Of a stretch of DNA of 64,000 bases, positions 7,981-16,895 are shown in pieces. Numbering within the stretch: the first letter of the stretch is position 1; each line of letters begins with the position of its first letter. The notes below the pieces were generated by a model, which made no database searches, had not been told where the DNA came from, and saw only the letters and a program-made list of their open reading frames with translations. This DNA comes from an uncultured Isosphaeraceae bacterium (GTDB lineage: Bacteria; Planctomycetota; Planctomycetia; Isosphaerales; Isosphaeraceae). Both the position numbers and the translations under genes were made by a program. Location: positions 62,001 to 126,000 of the forward strand of contig CAMFLR010000018.1 of assembly GCA_945957605.1 (NCBI GenBank), read 5' to 3'.

Positions 7981-9465
7981 TCAAGGAATGATCTGTACGC
8001 GCATGGCGTTGTGCGTGGGATCATTCGGAATCATGCCGCGAATCCAGATCAGGTTATCGCCCGACTGCACCAACCCGCGCTCGCGCGCCCAGTCGATCGC
8101 GAATGCAAGCGCTGCCTCGACATCGGTAATATCAGGCGCAACCAGCGGCGTGACACCCCAACAAAGCGCCAGGGCACGCGCCTTCTTTTCATCCGGCGTG
8201 AGGGCGATAATCAGCGTGTTGTTTCGCGCCTTCGAAGCAACCAGCGCGGTGCGTCCCGAATGGCTGGCGACGACGAGCAACTTCGTGTCGAGCCTTCGAC
8301 TGGCAAACGCCGCCGCGCTGATGATCGATTCGGTGATCTTGCTCACCCGCCGGCCGATTTGCGGCTCGTTGTTCGGCCGAGGCGCCGCATCGATCTGAGG
8401 CCGAAGCGCCGCGCCCGGACCGGCGAGATACGCCTCCGCCTCGCGAACAATCCGGCTCATCGTTTCAACGACTTCGATCGGAAACTGCCCAATCGCCGTC
8501 TCGCCCGAGAGCATCACCGCGTCAGTTCCGTCGAGCACGGCGTTGAAAACGTCAGTCGCCTCGGCGCGAGTGGGCCGGGTCGACGTCTCCATGCTGTTGA
8601 GCATCTGCGTCGCGGTAATCACCGGCACCCATGCCTTGTGGCAAAGCGAAATGATCCGCTTCTGCAAAGCAGGCACCCGGGCGACGTCCATCTCCACACC
8701 AAGGTCACCGCGCGCAACCATCACGGCGTCGGTCGCAGCGATAATCGCGTCGAGGTCGTCGATGGCTTGCGGTTTCTCGATCTTGGCGACGATCCGCGAT
8801 GCGCAGCCGCGCTTCTTCAACTCCGACCGCAATTGGTCGACATCGGCCGCCTTGCGCACGAACGAAAGCGCGATGTAATCGACTTCGTGTGTCGCGCTCC
8901 AGTCGAGGTCGCGCAGGTCTTTTTCGGTAAGCGCACTGAGCTTGAGGTTAGCGTTGGGCAGGTTGATCCCCTGCTTCGACCTCAGCTTGCCCCCCAGCGT
9001 CACTACCATCCGCGCCTCGCCGGGCGAAACGCTCTGCACGGTCATGGCGATCGTGCCGTCGGCAAAGAGCACAACATCGCCAACTTTCAGGTCGTCGACC
9101 AAGTCAGCGTAGGTGCAGGTCAGGCGCTTGGGGTCGTCGCTGGGTGTTTGATCTCGGACCAGAACAAACTCGTCGCCCAGGCGGCAATCGACCACGTCGC
9201 CGGCAATCGGCCCCAGTCGCAACTTCGGCCCGCCGAGATCCTGCAGAACTGCGATCATCGCGCCCGATTCGGCGCTGGCCTGACGGATCATCGCCAGCGA
9301 TTGCGAGTGTTCCTCGTGGGTGCCGTGCGAGAAGTTCAGCCGGAAGACGTCGACGCCCGCCGCGATCAACGAACGGATCGTGTCGATGTTTCGCGAGACA
9401 GGACCAAGAGTTGCGACGATTTTCGTCCGTACTTGTCCGGCTGGTTCGCTCTGGTGGATCGTCAT
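7981..9465 (-). CDS. pyk: Pyruvate kinase
   Basis: The 494-residue product catalyses phosphoenolpyruvate plus ADP to pyruvate plus ATP, the last step of glycolysis. Visible motifs: TKIVATLGPVS at the N-terminus, FRLNFSHGTHEEH (substrate and metal site), the B-domain region, IVAKIEKPQAIDDLDAI with the catalytic Lys, MVARGDLGVEMD binding the metal, ATQMLNSM, and MLSGETAIGQFP. The C-terminal domain (residues about 360-494) contains LLVVASHSGRTALVASKARN. Start 9465 has GAGG five bases upstream; the frame extends to 9513 without coding character. Length is near the usual 470-490 residues. Divergent from the membrane GTPase module. Confidence 0.97.
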   Translation of the reverse strand: MTIHQSEPAGQVRTKIVATLGPVSRNIDTIRSLIAAGVDVFRLNFSHGTHEEHSQSLAMIRQASAESGAMIAVLQDLGGPKLRLGPIAGDVVDCRLGDEFVLVRDQTPSDDPKRLTCTYADLVDDLKVGDVVLFADGTIAMTVQSVSPGEARMVVTLGGKLRSKQGINLPNANLKLSALTEKDLRDLDWSATHEVDYIALSFVRKAADVDQLRSELKKRGCASRIVAKIEKPQAIDDLDAIIAATDAVMVARGDLGVEMDVARVPALQKRIISLCHKAWVPVITATQMLNSMETSTRPTRAEATDVFNAVLDGTDAVMLSGETAIGQFPIEVVETMSRIVREAEAYLAGPGAALRPQIDAAPRPNNEPQIGRRVSKITESIISAAAFASRRLDTKLLVVASHSGRTALVASKARNNTLIIALTPDEKKARALALCWGVTPLVAPDITDVEAALAFAIDWARERGLVQSGDNLIWIRGMIPNDPTHNAMRVQIIP

Positions 9466-9842
9466 GGCACCTCGGTAAGTTCTCGGAAGCAGGTGTCTGT
9501 TTCGGCCACCCAAACCGTTCCCTCAGCCTTGCCGCTGCCCCTGCTTGGGACTGGGGAGCCTGACAAACCCCGCAAGTCGGGTCAACATCAGACCAAAACG
9601 GGGACAATTTTTGGCGCTCTGAACCGATTAACAAATGGGAGCGAGCGCGCAACGAACAGGGATCCGGAAACGACCGGCTGAACTGCGGTCTCGAAACGCA
9701 ATTGACGGGCCGAGACTCGCAAAACGGAAGAATCAAAGGCATAATAGCAATGGGTTGGTTTGCGCCCATAACGTGGCTCCCCCGGCCAGTGGACGCGGCA
9801 ACTTCACGACCGAGGGCATAACCTTCAGGGCCACGGCACGTT
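9466..9842. other. Divergent intergenic region before the membrane GTPase module
   Basis: This gap separates pyruvate kinase (minus) from the first gene of the four-gene module (plus). It becomes A-rich around 9715-9750, where a CATAAT hexamer is visible at about 9738, but I found no matching -35 at normal spacing. No protein-coding or RNA feature is convincing here. Confidence 0.35.
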
Positions 9843-11771
9843 ATGAAGCGTATTCTCGCCGCGATCATGCTGCTCACCGCTCTCTGTGCGCTGTTCAAGC
9901 TCACTGTGAAAGAGCGCGGGTGGAACGGTCCGGAAACCGTTGAGCCAGAAATCGTTACAGCACCTGCGGCAGACGCGGGAGCCGAGCTCGTCGCCAAGTA
10001 CCCCGACCAGGCCGACCTGGTGAAGCGGGTGTTCGACGAATATCGCCAAAACGCCATCGCCATCGAGCACAGCGACGGCCTCCGCGGCCTGACGCTGCTC
10101 GACAAGCTGGGCGTCGAGACGATTTTCCTCTACGAACGCCACCCCAACGAGTTCCGTCGCCTCCGCGACAGTCTTTCCGACAACGCAGCGGCCGACATTC
10201 TGCTGCACTGGCGTGAATATTTCAGCCTCAAGCACTCGGACGACGCCGATCGTCGCGTGCTGATCTCCGAGATCGCCCGGCTCACCCCCGCCCAGCGCAA
10301 AATTGCGGCAAAGTATCCGAATATTCTTCCGCTCTTACTGACCGAGCCGGAAGGAGTTATGTCGCTCATCACTCGCTGGACCGGCGAGCCGAACGACCTG
10401 ACCGACGCCCTCGCCCTGCTCGGCTTCATCAGCCTCGAGCCCGGCGCGGCCGATCTCCGCGGCGCGATTCGGACGCTCGACAGCGACGGCCCGCTCGCCC
10501 TCGCAGCCTTCCGCGTTCACGGACTCGACGGCTTCGCGCTCGTGTCGATGTATGGCCAGGTGCTGCACGAACTTGGGTCGGCCATGCCGCTCGACAAGGC
10601 CCTCATCGTGCTCCGCGTGAACTCCGAGTACGTCGACGAGTTGCTCCGCACCCATCGCCCCGCCACCGTGGCTGACCATCTGCGACACGTCGCAGCAGCG
10701 CGGCTGACCGAGCTTGTCGGTGGTAGCACGAACGCGCTCCGACTCGTCGTTGAAGGCGGCCAGCCTGGCGAACGCGCATTGCTGGCGGCTGGTCCCGACG
10801 CAGCCGACGTCGTTTACGAAGATTTCGCCGATCCCGCACTCCAGAATCAGGCGATCGATGCCTTGGCCCAGCATGGGAAAATGGCGCTGGCGATGCTCGA
10901 TAAGTACGCGGCCGACAGCGAGTTCCGCGAGATTCTTCAGCAGTATGGTTCGTCGGTCATCCCGCCGATCGCTGCCGTCGACGCCAATCCCGAAACACTC
11001 ACACTTCTTCGGTCGAAATCGAAGCTCACCTGGAAGGAATGGACGGCGAAGAGCGTCCTGTCGCTGACCGGCGAGAACGGTCAGGCTGCCATCGGATTGA
11101 TCAAGCGCGACGGCATTGACCGGGCGAATGAGTTGAACTCGTCGGAAGTTGGTTTCTACCAATTCCTTCCGATGTATGACCTCTTCCACCTCGGTCACGT
11201 CGTCAGTCGCGGACACGCGCCGACTTCGGGCGAAATGACCTGGGCACTCGTCGACGGCTGCTTCGTCGTGATGGACGTGCTCAGCCTCGCCGCCCTTCAG
11301 CCCGAAGGCGCTGCGGCAGCCGAAGCGGCGCGAGCCGAAGTTCGAGGCGCGGCCAAGCAAGTGATCAAAGCCGTCGGTTCCGAAGCAGCCGAGGAAGCGG
11401 GAGCCACCGTCGGCAAGGCGTTTGCACGCCGAGGGGCGGAAGCGGCTTCGCTGCATCTTTCGAAATGGTGGGCAGTTCGGGCGGCCGGCGGGACCTATCA
11501 AATCCTCCAGCGCATCCCGGAAGCCCTCACCAAGCTCACCGCTCCTGAACTCGCGAATCTCGGCCGGGCGCTCTGCCTCAAGGCCGGTTACCGTCTCAGC
11601 ACGCTCGCACCCATCCGGTTCGTTAAGGGGGGTGTCGAGGTTGTCAAAGCCATTCCGCCGGTCAAGGGTTTGAAATACCTCGGCGTCCAGGCCGCTCAGG
11701 CGAGCGTGGGTGTCTTTGGATTTCAGAAAATGGAAGAACACCTGAAATCCCGCCGGCCGCAGTCCCCCTGA
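9843..11771 (+). CDS. Membrane-anchored helical protein, first gene of GTPase module
   Basis: A 642-residue protein of no family I recognise. Residues 4-22 (ILAAIMLLTALCALFKLTV) form a signal anchor. Residues 35-450 are mostly charged amphipathic helices, including NALRLVVEGGQPGERALLAAGPDAAD and DPALQNQAIDALAQHGKMALAML, resembling helical-repeat scaffolds. A second hydrophobic stretch (WALVDGCFVVMDVLSLAAL) lies near residue 470, followed by an Ala/Glu-rich helix and a basic C-terminus. The segment LTWKEWTAKSVLSLTG recalls GRTGWEFFTSKVL in the next gene's product, suggesting shared ancestry. It heads a run of four same-strand genes; the next starts 82 bases downstream. A scaffold role in the envelope is inference only. 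Confidence 0.75.
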   Translation: MKRILAAIMLLTALCALFKLTVKERGWNGPETVEPEIVTAPAADAGAELVAKYPDQADLVKRVFDEYRQNAIAIEHSDGLRGLTLLDKLGVETIFLYERHPNEFRRLRDSLSDNAAADILLHWREYFSLKHSDDADRRVLISEIARLTPAQRKIAAKYPNILPLLLTEPEGVMSLITRWTGEPNDLTDALALLGFISLEPGAADLRGAIRTLDSDGPLALAAFRVHGLDGFALVSMYGQVLHELGSAMPLDKALIVLRVNSEYVDELLRTHRPATVADHLRHVAAARLTELVGGSTNALRLVVEGGQPGERALLAAGPDAADVVYEDFADPALQNQAIDALAQHGKMALAMLDKYAADSEFREILQQYGSSVIPPIAAVDANPETLTLLRSKSKLTWKEWTAKSVLSLTGENGQAAIGLIKRDGIDRANELNSSEVGFYQFLPMYDLFHLGHVVSRGHAPTSGEMTWALVDGCFVVMDVLSLAALQPEGAAAAEAARAEVRGAAKQVIKAVGSEAAEEAGATVGKAFARRGAEAASLHLSKWWAVRAAGGTYQILQRIPEALTKLTAPELANLGRALCLKAGYRLSTLAPIRFVKGGVEVVKAIPPVKGLKYLGVQAAQASVGVFGFQKMEEHLKSRRPQSP

Positions 11772-11853
11772 TTTGCCACAACCCCGGAATTCTCTCCCGC
11801 TTACGACGCCGACTCCGGCCCTGCGTGCCGGACCAAGTTCCAGGACCCGAATC

Positions 11854-12831
11854 ATGCGTGATCTCCGAATCGTCGGCCTTCGATGGATCGTCTCGGCCGC
11901 GCTTATTGCGCTCTTGGCGATGCCGGGGAAGGTTCAGGCAGGCAAGCTCTCCTGGCTCGACGATGTGGTGAAGGAAGTCGTCCGCGAGGCGGAAGTCGGC
12001 GGCAAGGTCGCCGTAAAGTCTGCCGACGAAGCCCTTTCCGCCGGCAAGTCGAGCGGTCGCCTCTTCGCTCGCGAAGCCGCCGACGAAGGGCTCGAACTCG
12101 TCGCGCATCGCGCCGATGAGATCAGCCGTCTCGCCAAGGGTGCCGGGGCCGCCCCCAGCGAGGCGCTGCTCCAGTCGCGCTTCGCCAAACTGCTCAAGCC
12201 CGAGCCCGAAATGCTCCGCGTCTTCAAGACGCTAGCCCCGGCCGAAAAGCGGCTCGTGGTCGAAATGGGTGAAGCGGCCCAGCAGCTCGCCAAGCGTTTC
12301 CCCGGTCAGGCTGAGTCGATGATTCGCGAGTTGGGCACCGAAGGTCTTGCCGCCGTAAGAGTTTATGGCGACGACGTGGCCGAGATTCTCGTCAAGGAAG
12401 GTTCGAGCGCCGTTGGCGTGCTCCGCAAAACCGGCCGCACCGGCTGGGAATTCTTCACCAGCAAGGTCCTGCCGAACAAGAAGAAGCTCGCGGCTGCTGG
12501 TGTCCTCGGCCTCTTCATTGCCAACCCCGACAAGTTCGTCGACACCGCCGGCAACGCCACCAAGTACGCCATCGAGCAGTTCTCGAAGGCAGGCATCTCG
12601 CTCGCGGGCGCAATGGGTGATGGTGCGATCAAGGGCCTTGGCAACACCTTCGGTAGCCTGATCGCCTCGCTCGGCATCTCCGAGACGGCGGCGCGTGTCA
12701 TCGGCATCGGGGCTGCGGTGTTGGTCGTCGCGTTCTCGGTGATGGTGCTCGTCGGCGCTCCCGTCCGCTGGGCCCTCGGCCCGTTCGTCACGGTGATTCG
12801 CCTGTTCCGCCGACCCAAAGCCGTCCGATAA
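11854..12831 (+). CDS. Exported membrane protein, second gene of GTPase module
   Basis: A 325-residue protein starting MRDLRIVGLRW, with CAGGAC nine bases before the ATG. Residues 8-29 form a signal peptide ending near KVQAGK. The middle is helical and rich in Ala, Glu and Lys (KSADEALSAGKSSGRLFAREAADEG; AEKRLVVEMGEAAQQLAKRFPGQ). Hydrophobic segments occur at about 217-230 (AAAGVLGLFIANP) and 283-312 (VIGIGAAVLVVAFSVMVLVGAPV), followed by a basic tail (RLFRRPKAVR). The region before the first segment (VYGDDVAEILVKEG, GRTGWEFFTSKVL) resembles parts of the preceding protein. I know no family for it. The upstream part of the same frame (from 11773) has no coding character. Confidence 0.72.
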   Translation: MRDLRIVGLRWIVSAALIALLAMPGKVQAGKLSWLDDVVKEVVREAEVGGKVAVKSADEALSAGKSSGRLFAREAADEGLELVAHRADEISRLAKGAGAAPSEALLQSRFAKLLKPEPEMLRVFKTLAPAEKRLVVEMGEAAQQLAKRFPGQAESMIRELGTEGLAAVRVYGDDVAEILVKEGSSAVGVLRKTGRTGWEFFTSKVLPNKKKLAAAGVLGLFIANPDKFVDTAGNATKYAIEQFSKAGISLAGAMGDGAIKGLGNTFGSLIASLGISETAARVIGIGAAVLVVAFSVMVLVGAPVRWALGPFVTVIRLFRRPKAVR

Positions 12832-12883
12832 GATTCAAGGGCAACCTGGATGCCCATTCGACGTTAATAGCCCATCTTGCCAA

Positions 12884-12905
12884 GCGCGGAATGTTCTTTC
12901 CGCGC
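12884..12905 (+). other. Hairpin between module genes two and three
   Basis: GCGCGGAA and TTCCGCGC form an 8-bp stem with a six-base loop in the 110-base gap before the GTPase gene. No T-run follows, so it is more likely an RNA-processing, attenuation or stability element than a full terminator. Its role is not known. Confidence 0.4.
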
Positions 12906-12941
12906 GATGGTTTCGTCTGCGCGGTGGAATGAGGCCTGTTC

Positions 12942-15266
12942 ATGGCGAATCGACGGAAGGGACATCTCGACGCCGTCGAGCGCCGGCTGACCGGTGCCAA
13001 GAAGATCGCACTGTTCGGCCACCGCAACGTTGGTAAGACGACGCTGCTAGCGATGTTCTATCGCCAGGCGTCGACCGGTCAGGTACCGGGTGTGCGCTTG
13101 GCGGCCGTCGACCCTCCGAGCGCCGAGTATCTCGCCGAGAAGATCCATCAAATCGAATCGGGCGAGCCGCTTGCCGGTACCCTGGCCGAGACCGAGCTGC
13201 GGCTGCGGCTCTATCACGGCCCGGCCCGGTTCGACCTGATCGTCAAGGATTACCAGGGCGAACACGTTACGCTGGGTAGCGACGAGCCGATCCAGCAATT
13301 TTTCGCCGATTGCGACGCCGTGCTCCTCTGCCTCGACCCCGAAGGTTCGTCGCATCCTGCCGAGCGTCGTCGTCGCCAGCAAGAAGTGGAAAACCTGCTC
13401 GAGCGGTACATCGACGGCTCGAAAGACGGTACGACCGATCGCCCTGTCGCGCTCTTGCTGACGAAGTTCGACCGCGTGATGGCCCAGGCTGGCTCCGGTG
13501 GCCAGGAAGCGGTCGAGCGGCTCGTCGAAGCCCGCTACGGCATGACTCGGCACTTGCTCGCGCGTCACGCACCGCGCGGGGCGATCTTCGCGGTCAGCTC
13601 GTATGGCCGAGGCGCCGTTGATGGCCGTCCTCCCGCCGAGCTTCATCCGTTCGGCCTGGAAGGCCCACTCGGCTGGCTGGCCGATCAGCTTGAAGCTAAC
13701 GATCGCGACCAGCTCGAATGGCTCTGGGACCTCGCTCCCAAGGACCTCCCGCGGCTAGCACGCGGAGTCGCGGCCTACGAGCGGCGTTACCCCAACACCG
13801 AACGCACCAACACATTCCGCAAGCGTCTCGCCACCGCCCGCCGCAAGCGTACCCGACGCGTTCTCGCAAGCTGCGTCGTTGCGCTTGGGCTCGTCGCCGC
13901 CGGTCTTGCCGGGTACGACGCCTACGGCTATCGCGAGGCCGTCGCGTTCGAGGCCGATCAACAGCCGGCGACCTTGGTCGAAACCACGTGGAACGACCTG
14001 CTGACCTGGCATCCCACCTTGCGTTACTTCTGGCCCGCCCGCGCCCGGCAGGCTGAGGAAAAGCTGGCCGAGTGGAAGGTAAAGGCCGCCCAAAATCGCG
14101 TCGCGGCTGGCACGGCCGACCCGGCGATTCGCGAACAGCTTGCCATGCTCAAGGAGCAGCGCCCCGCGCTCGCGCCTGAGATCGCCAAGGTCGAAAAGTC
14201 GCACGACGAAGCCCGGCACGACTCGCGCTGGAAGGACGTGAAAGCCGAAGCGATCGCCTCGGCCGATAAGCCCGCCGCGATCGACCTTGCCCTTCGCGCA
14301 TTCCTACGCGAATTCCCCGACTCGCCGCGCCGAACCGAAGTCGAAGCAATGATCGTCGCGAACCAGGCCCGCGTCGCCGAACGGCAGTCGTTGCTCGAGC
14401 GCAGGGTGATTGACGACCTCATCCGCACTGCCGCACTGCCCGACGCCGATTATCCCGACCTCATCGACCAGTCGCGGGCGTTCCTTAAAGATCATCCCGA
14501 AAGCACCCACCGCGCCGAGGTCGAGCGGCTCCAAGCAGGATTCGTCAAAACGCTCGACGACCGTCAATTTGAGCGTGCCAAAACCTTCTCCCGCGACTTC
14601 CCCACGCACTATCAAGCGCGGATCGAGAAGTACCAGGAATATCTCAAAGCCCACGAAGGCGGCGGCCTGCACACCAGCGAGGCCCGAGAGGCGAAAGACC
14701 GCATCCTTCGCGAGTGGGACGACAATTCGTACCGCGTCGGCTACGAGCTCTACACCACACATCCCGAAGACGCCGAAGGTGTTGCGGCGCGAATGCGCGA
14801 CTACCTTCAGCAGCATCCCGAAGGCCGCTACGTCACGCCAGCGAAAGACTTCCTCGCCTGGTGGGATAAGGTGACCGTCCCCGGCAATTACAAGGTGACG
14901 GCCCTGCGCGGCGAGTTCGATCCCGAAGTCGGCAAGTATCTTTCCGGCGGCGGACCCGACCTGGAAATATCGATCGAAGTCGGCGGCAAGACGTACGGTC
15001 CATCGCCGACGATCGCCAACTCGCACAAGCCAGTCTGGCGCTACACGTTCCCGCAAGCGATCGTCTGGAAGCTGGGCGACCCGGTGACGATCAAGGTCGT
15101 TGATACCGACTGGTCCGACTCGACCGTCGTCGTGCTCAACAGCAAGCCAGGCGACCCACTGGCGATGCGGCTTTTGAGCGGCACCGTGAGGCCGTCGAAG
15201 GGGGGGCACACCACCCTCTACTTCGCGTCGGACTTCAAGATGCCGGTTCTGCCCAGGCCCGAGTGA
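12942..15266 (+). CDS. Membrane-anchored P-loop GTPase with C2-like C-terminus
   Basis: A 774-residue protein. Residues 20-250 are a GTPase-like domain: Walker A GHRNVGKTT at 26-34, DYQGEH at 103-108 as the G3 position, CDAVLLCLDPEG, and LLTKFD at 172-177 as G4. A basic stretch (RKRLATARRKRTRR) precedes one membrane helix at about 307-325. Residues 330-640 are charged helical repeats with short ALRAFLREFPDSPRRTEVE-type units, recalling TPR-like tethers. Residues about 648-750 (YKVTALRGEF, DLEISIEVGGKTYGPSP, GDPVTIKVVDTDWSD) resemble a C2 beta-sandwich. The next gene begins 10 bases after the stop. I infer a nucleotide-controlled switch on the cytoplasmic face linked to a periplasmic rod and C2 tip; TRAFAC-type classification is from motifs. 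Confidence 0.8.
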   Translation: MANRRKGHLDAVERRLTGAKKIALFGHRNVGKTTLLAMFYRQASTGQVPGVRLAAVDPPSAEYLAEKIHQIESGEPLAGTLAETELRLRLYHGPARFDLIVKDYQGEHVTLGSDEPIQQFFADCDAVLLCLDPEGSSHPAERRRRQQEVENLLERYIDGSKDGTTDRPVALLLTKFDRVMAQAGSGGQEAVERLVEARYGMTRHLLARHAPRGAIFAVSSYGRGAVDGRPPAELHPFGLEGPLGWLADQLEANDRDQLEWLWDLAPKDLPRLARGVAAYERRYPNTERTNTFRKRLATARRKRTRRVLASCVVALGLVAAGLAGYDAYGYREAVAFEADQQPATLVETTWNDLLTWHPTLRYFWPARARQAEEKLAEWKVKAAQNRVAAGTADPAIREQLAMLKEQRPALAPEIAKVEKSHDEARHDSRWKDVKAEAIASADKPAAIDLALRAFLREFPDSPRRTEVEAMIVANQARVAERQSLLERRVIDDLIRTAALPDADYPDLIDQSRAFLKDHPESTHRAEVERLQAGFVKTLDDRQFERAKTFSRDFPTHYQARIEKYQEYLKAHEGGGLHTSEAREAKDRILREWDDNSYRVGYELYTTHPEDAEGVAARMRDYLQQHPEGRYVTPAKDFLAWWDKVTVPGNYKVTALRGEFDPEVGKYLSGGGPDLEISIEVGGKTYGPSPTIANSHKPVWRYTFPQAIVWKLGDPVTIKVVDTDWSDSTVVVLNSKPGDPLAMRLLSGTVRPSKGGHTTLYFASDFKMPVLPRPE

Positions 15267-15276
15267 CGACCGTTTT

Positions 15277-16641
15277 ATGTCGTCAGTAACTCTGCGATAC
15301 GAGCAGGCGGTTTACGGCAGCTTTCCCTTCTGGGACAAAGGCTACGCCGTACTCGCCCGCTCCCCCGGTTGCCGCGACGAATGGATCGCCGATCTCCGTG
15401 CAGCCTGTCAGCGCTACGGTGAACGGCCTGCGGGCGCAGCAGATGCGGGCGGAGTCATCGCGCTCAAACTACCAAGCGGCCCCTGGGCGATCATCGCGCC
15501 CCTGCCCCAAGGCATGGACGATCGCGGACGTCCCGGAGCCGTCGCGTTTCACGCCCTCTTTGTTTCTGGTGCCGACTATCGAAAAGCCGGCGCCTTTCCG
15601 TTCGCGTTCGTCCCCCTGTTCCGTCACGACTGGTCGGCCGAAACGACGACGCTCGAAACCGGCGAGTTCAACCTCGAACAAGTTATACCGGCTGAACCAA
15701 TATCGCCCAAAGATCCGCTCGCGCGCCGGATCGCCGAAACGCTGATGCGCGGCAAGCGTGTGGCTCTCGAAACATCGGCATCCATTGAAACTCTTGCGCG
15801 AGACATCTACCAGGCCCTTCCACTCACTCGCCGCGCCCGCGTGAGCGTATCCACCTGGTCATTCGGAAACGGCAATCGCTACGACCTCGTCGCCCTGCCG
15901 CGCTTGCACGGTGTGGCCTTCGATCGCTCGTATGTCGATCCGTCCAAGCTCACGGCCGACGATTCCGCTGAGCAAAGTTTCGCGTCGACGTCGCCACGAA
16001 CGATTCCCGCGCGGTGGTTGTGGGCGGGAGTTGCTTTGCTGGCCGCGCTGCCAATTCTTGCATTGGCTGTACGAACTTCGCGCGAGTCCAATGCTTCGCC
16101 AGCAGTAACAACTCAACCGGCCATTAATCCAACTGAACTCCCTCCCGCGCGACCCAATCATCCTGCCGAACTCCCGAACGTCACACGCCGTCGCGTCGAA
16201 GAAGGACTCGTCGGCCTGGCCGAACGATTCGGCGTCCTCGACGGCAAACTCAGCGCCGACGACCTGAAGCCCCGCACGCTCATGACGCGGCTGCGCGAAC
16301 GCCTGACCTATAACGGCCCGCTACTCTCTGCCTCGCAACTCGCCGATCTCGAAAAAACCGCCGACGGCCCGCGCCTTCACGGCTGGCACGATCACCTGCT
16401 CCATTTCCTCCCCGATCGCGCCCTGCCCGCCGATTTCACCGACGGCCCGCTCGACTGGCAGCTTCAAGTGCTCGCGTGGACCTTCCATGTCGATCTCGCC
16501 GCTCGTCCGCTCGAAGAATGGCCCGCACATCTTGCCGAGTCGCTAAGCCCGCCGTTCGTCGTGCGGTCTAGCAGCCTCGAAGACACTTACCCGCCGCTCG
16601 TGGAATACGCCAAATTCTTGCGTCGACTTCCCAGACGATAA
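15277..16641 (+). CDS. GTPase-associated protein 1-like membrane protein
   Basis: A 454-residue protein whose first 220 residues (EQAVYGSFPFWDKGYAVLARSPGC, then KLPSGPWAIIAPLPQG, GAVAFHALFVSGADY and VSTWSFGNGNRYDLVALPR) resemble, from memory, the N-terminal domain of GTPase-associated protein 1 (GAP1-N) described with NTPase-centred conflict systems. One membrane helix follows at about 247-266 (WLWAGVALLAALPILALAV), then a helical C-terminal region to residue 454. It starts only 10 bases after the GTPase stop, so the two are almost certainly cotranslated partners. Known relatives are mostly soluble; the membrane helix here matches the membrane anchoring of the other three module products. The exact role is unproved. 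Confidence 0.72.
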   Translation: MSSVTLRYEQAVYGSFPFWDKGYAVLARSPGCRDEWIADLRAACQRYGERPAGAADAGGVIALKLPSGPWAIIAPLPQGMDDRGRPGAVAFHALFVSGADYRKAGAFPFAFVPLFRHDWSAETTTLETGEFNLEQVIPAEPISPKDPLARRIAETLMRGKRVALETSASIETLARDIYQALPLTRRARVSVSTWSFGNGNRYDLVALPRLHGVAFDRSYVDPSKLTADDSAEQSFASTSPRTIPARWLWAGVALLAALPILALAVRTSRESNASPAVTTQPAINPTELPPARPNHPAELPNVTRRRVEEGLVGLAERFGVLDGKLSADDLKPRTLMTRLRERLTYNGPLLSASQLADLEKTADGPRLHGWHDHLLHFLPDRALPADFTDGPLDWQLQVLAWTFHVDLAARPLEEWPAHLAESLSPPFVVRSSSLEDTYPPLVEYAKFLRRLPRR

Positions 16642-16693
16642 GCCTTCCCGGAACGACACTGCCCGTCTTTATCAGAACAACTCATATCCTTCT

Positions 16694-16716
16694 GTGATGA
16701 TGCTCCGCGCTTTCAC
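16694..16716. repeat. Degenerate TGCTCCGCG-loop palindrome
   Basis: GTGATGA, the invariant loop TGCTCCGCG, and CTTTCAC. Only the outer GTGA/TCAC pairs match, but the loop is identical to those at 6809-6833 and 31937-31961, so I read it as a decayed family member. It lies between convergent genes. Confidence 0.55.
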
Positions 16717-16800
16717 TTACGTTCGGCTTCTTGGCAGACTTTTCAAAATATGACAAGGCATAAGAGTTACTCAGTTAGGTCGACACAATCGATCGAGTCG

Positions 16801-16833
16801 GGTGGCCCGGACAACAAGTTGTCCCGTCTACCC
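16801..16833. repeat. GGACAACAAGTTGTCC palindrome with GGTGGCC/TACCC flanks
   Basis: GGACAAC and GTTGTCC pair around AA at 16809-16824. The same core occurs at 32169-32184 with longer arms. The flanks GGTGGCC on the left and CTACCCC on the right match the wider repeat group that carries CACCC ends. It sits between the convergent GAP1-like and ankyrin genes. Confidence 0.65.
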
Positions 16834-16895
16834 CTTTTTCTTGGTCTTCAATACGGGATGCGTAGCTCTTGAGGCCGAAAGCAGAGCGCTGCGAG

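Noticed and set aside
8011-9681. 556-codon open frame opposite pyruvate kinase
   Set aside because: Antisense shadow of pyk; Arg-rich translation, no recognisable motif and no ribosome binding site.
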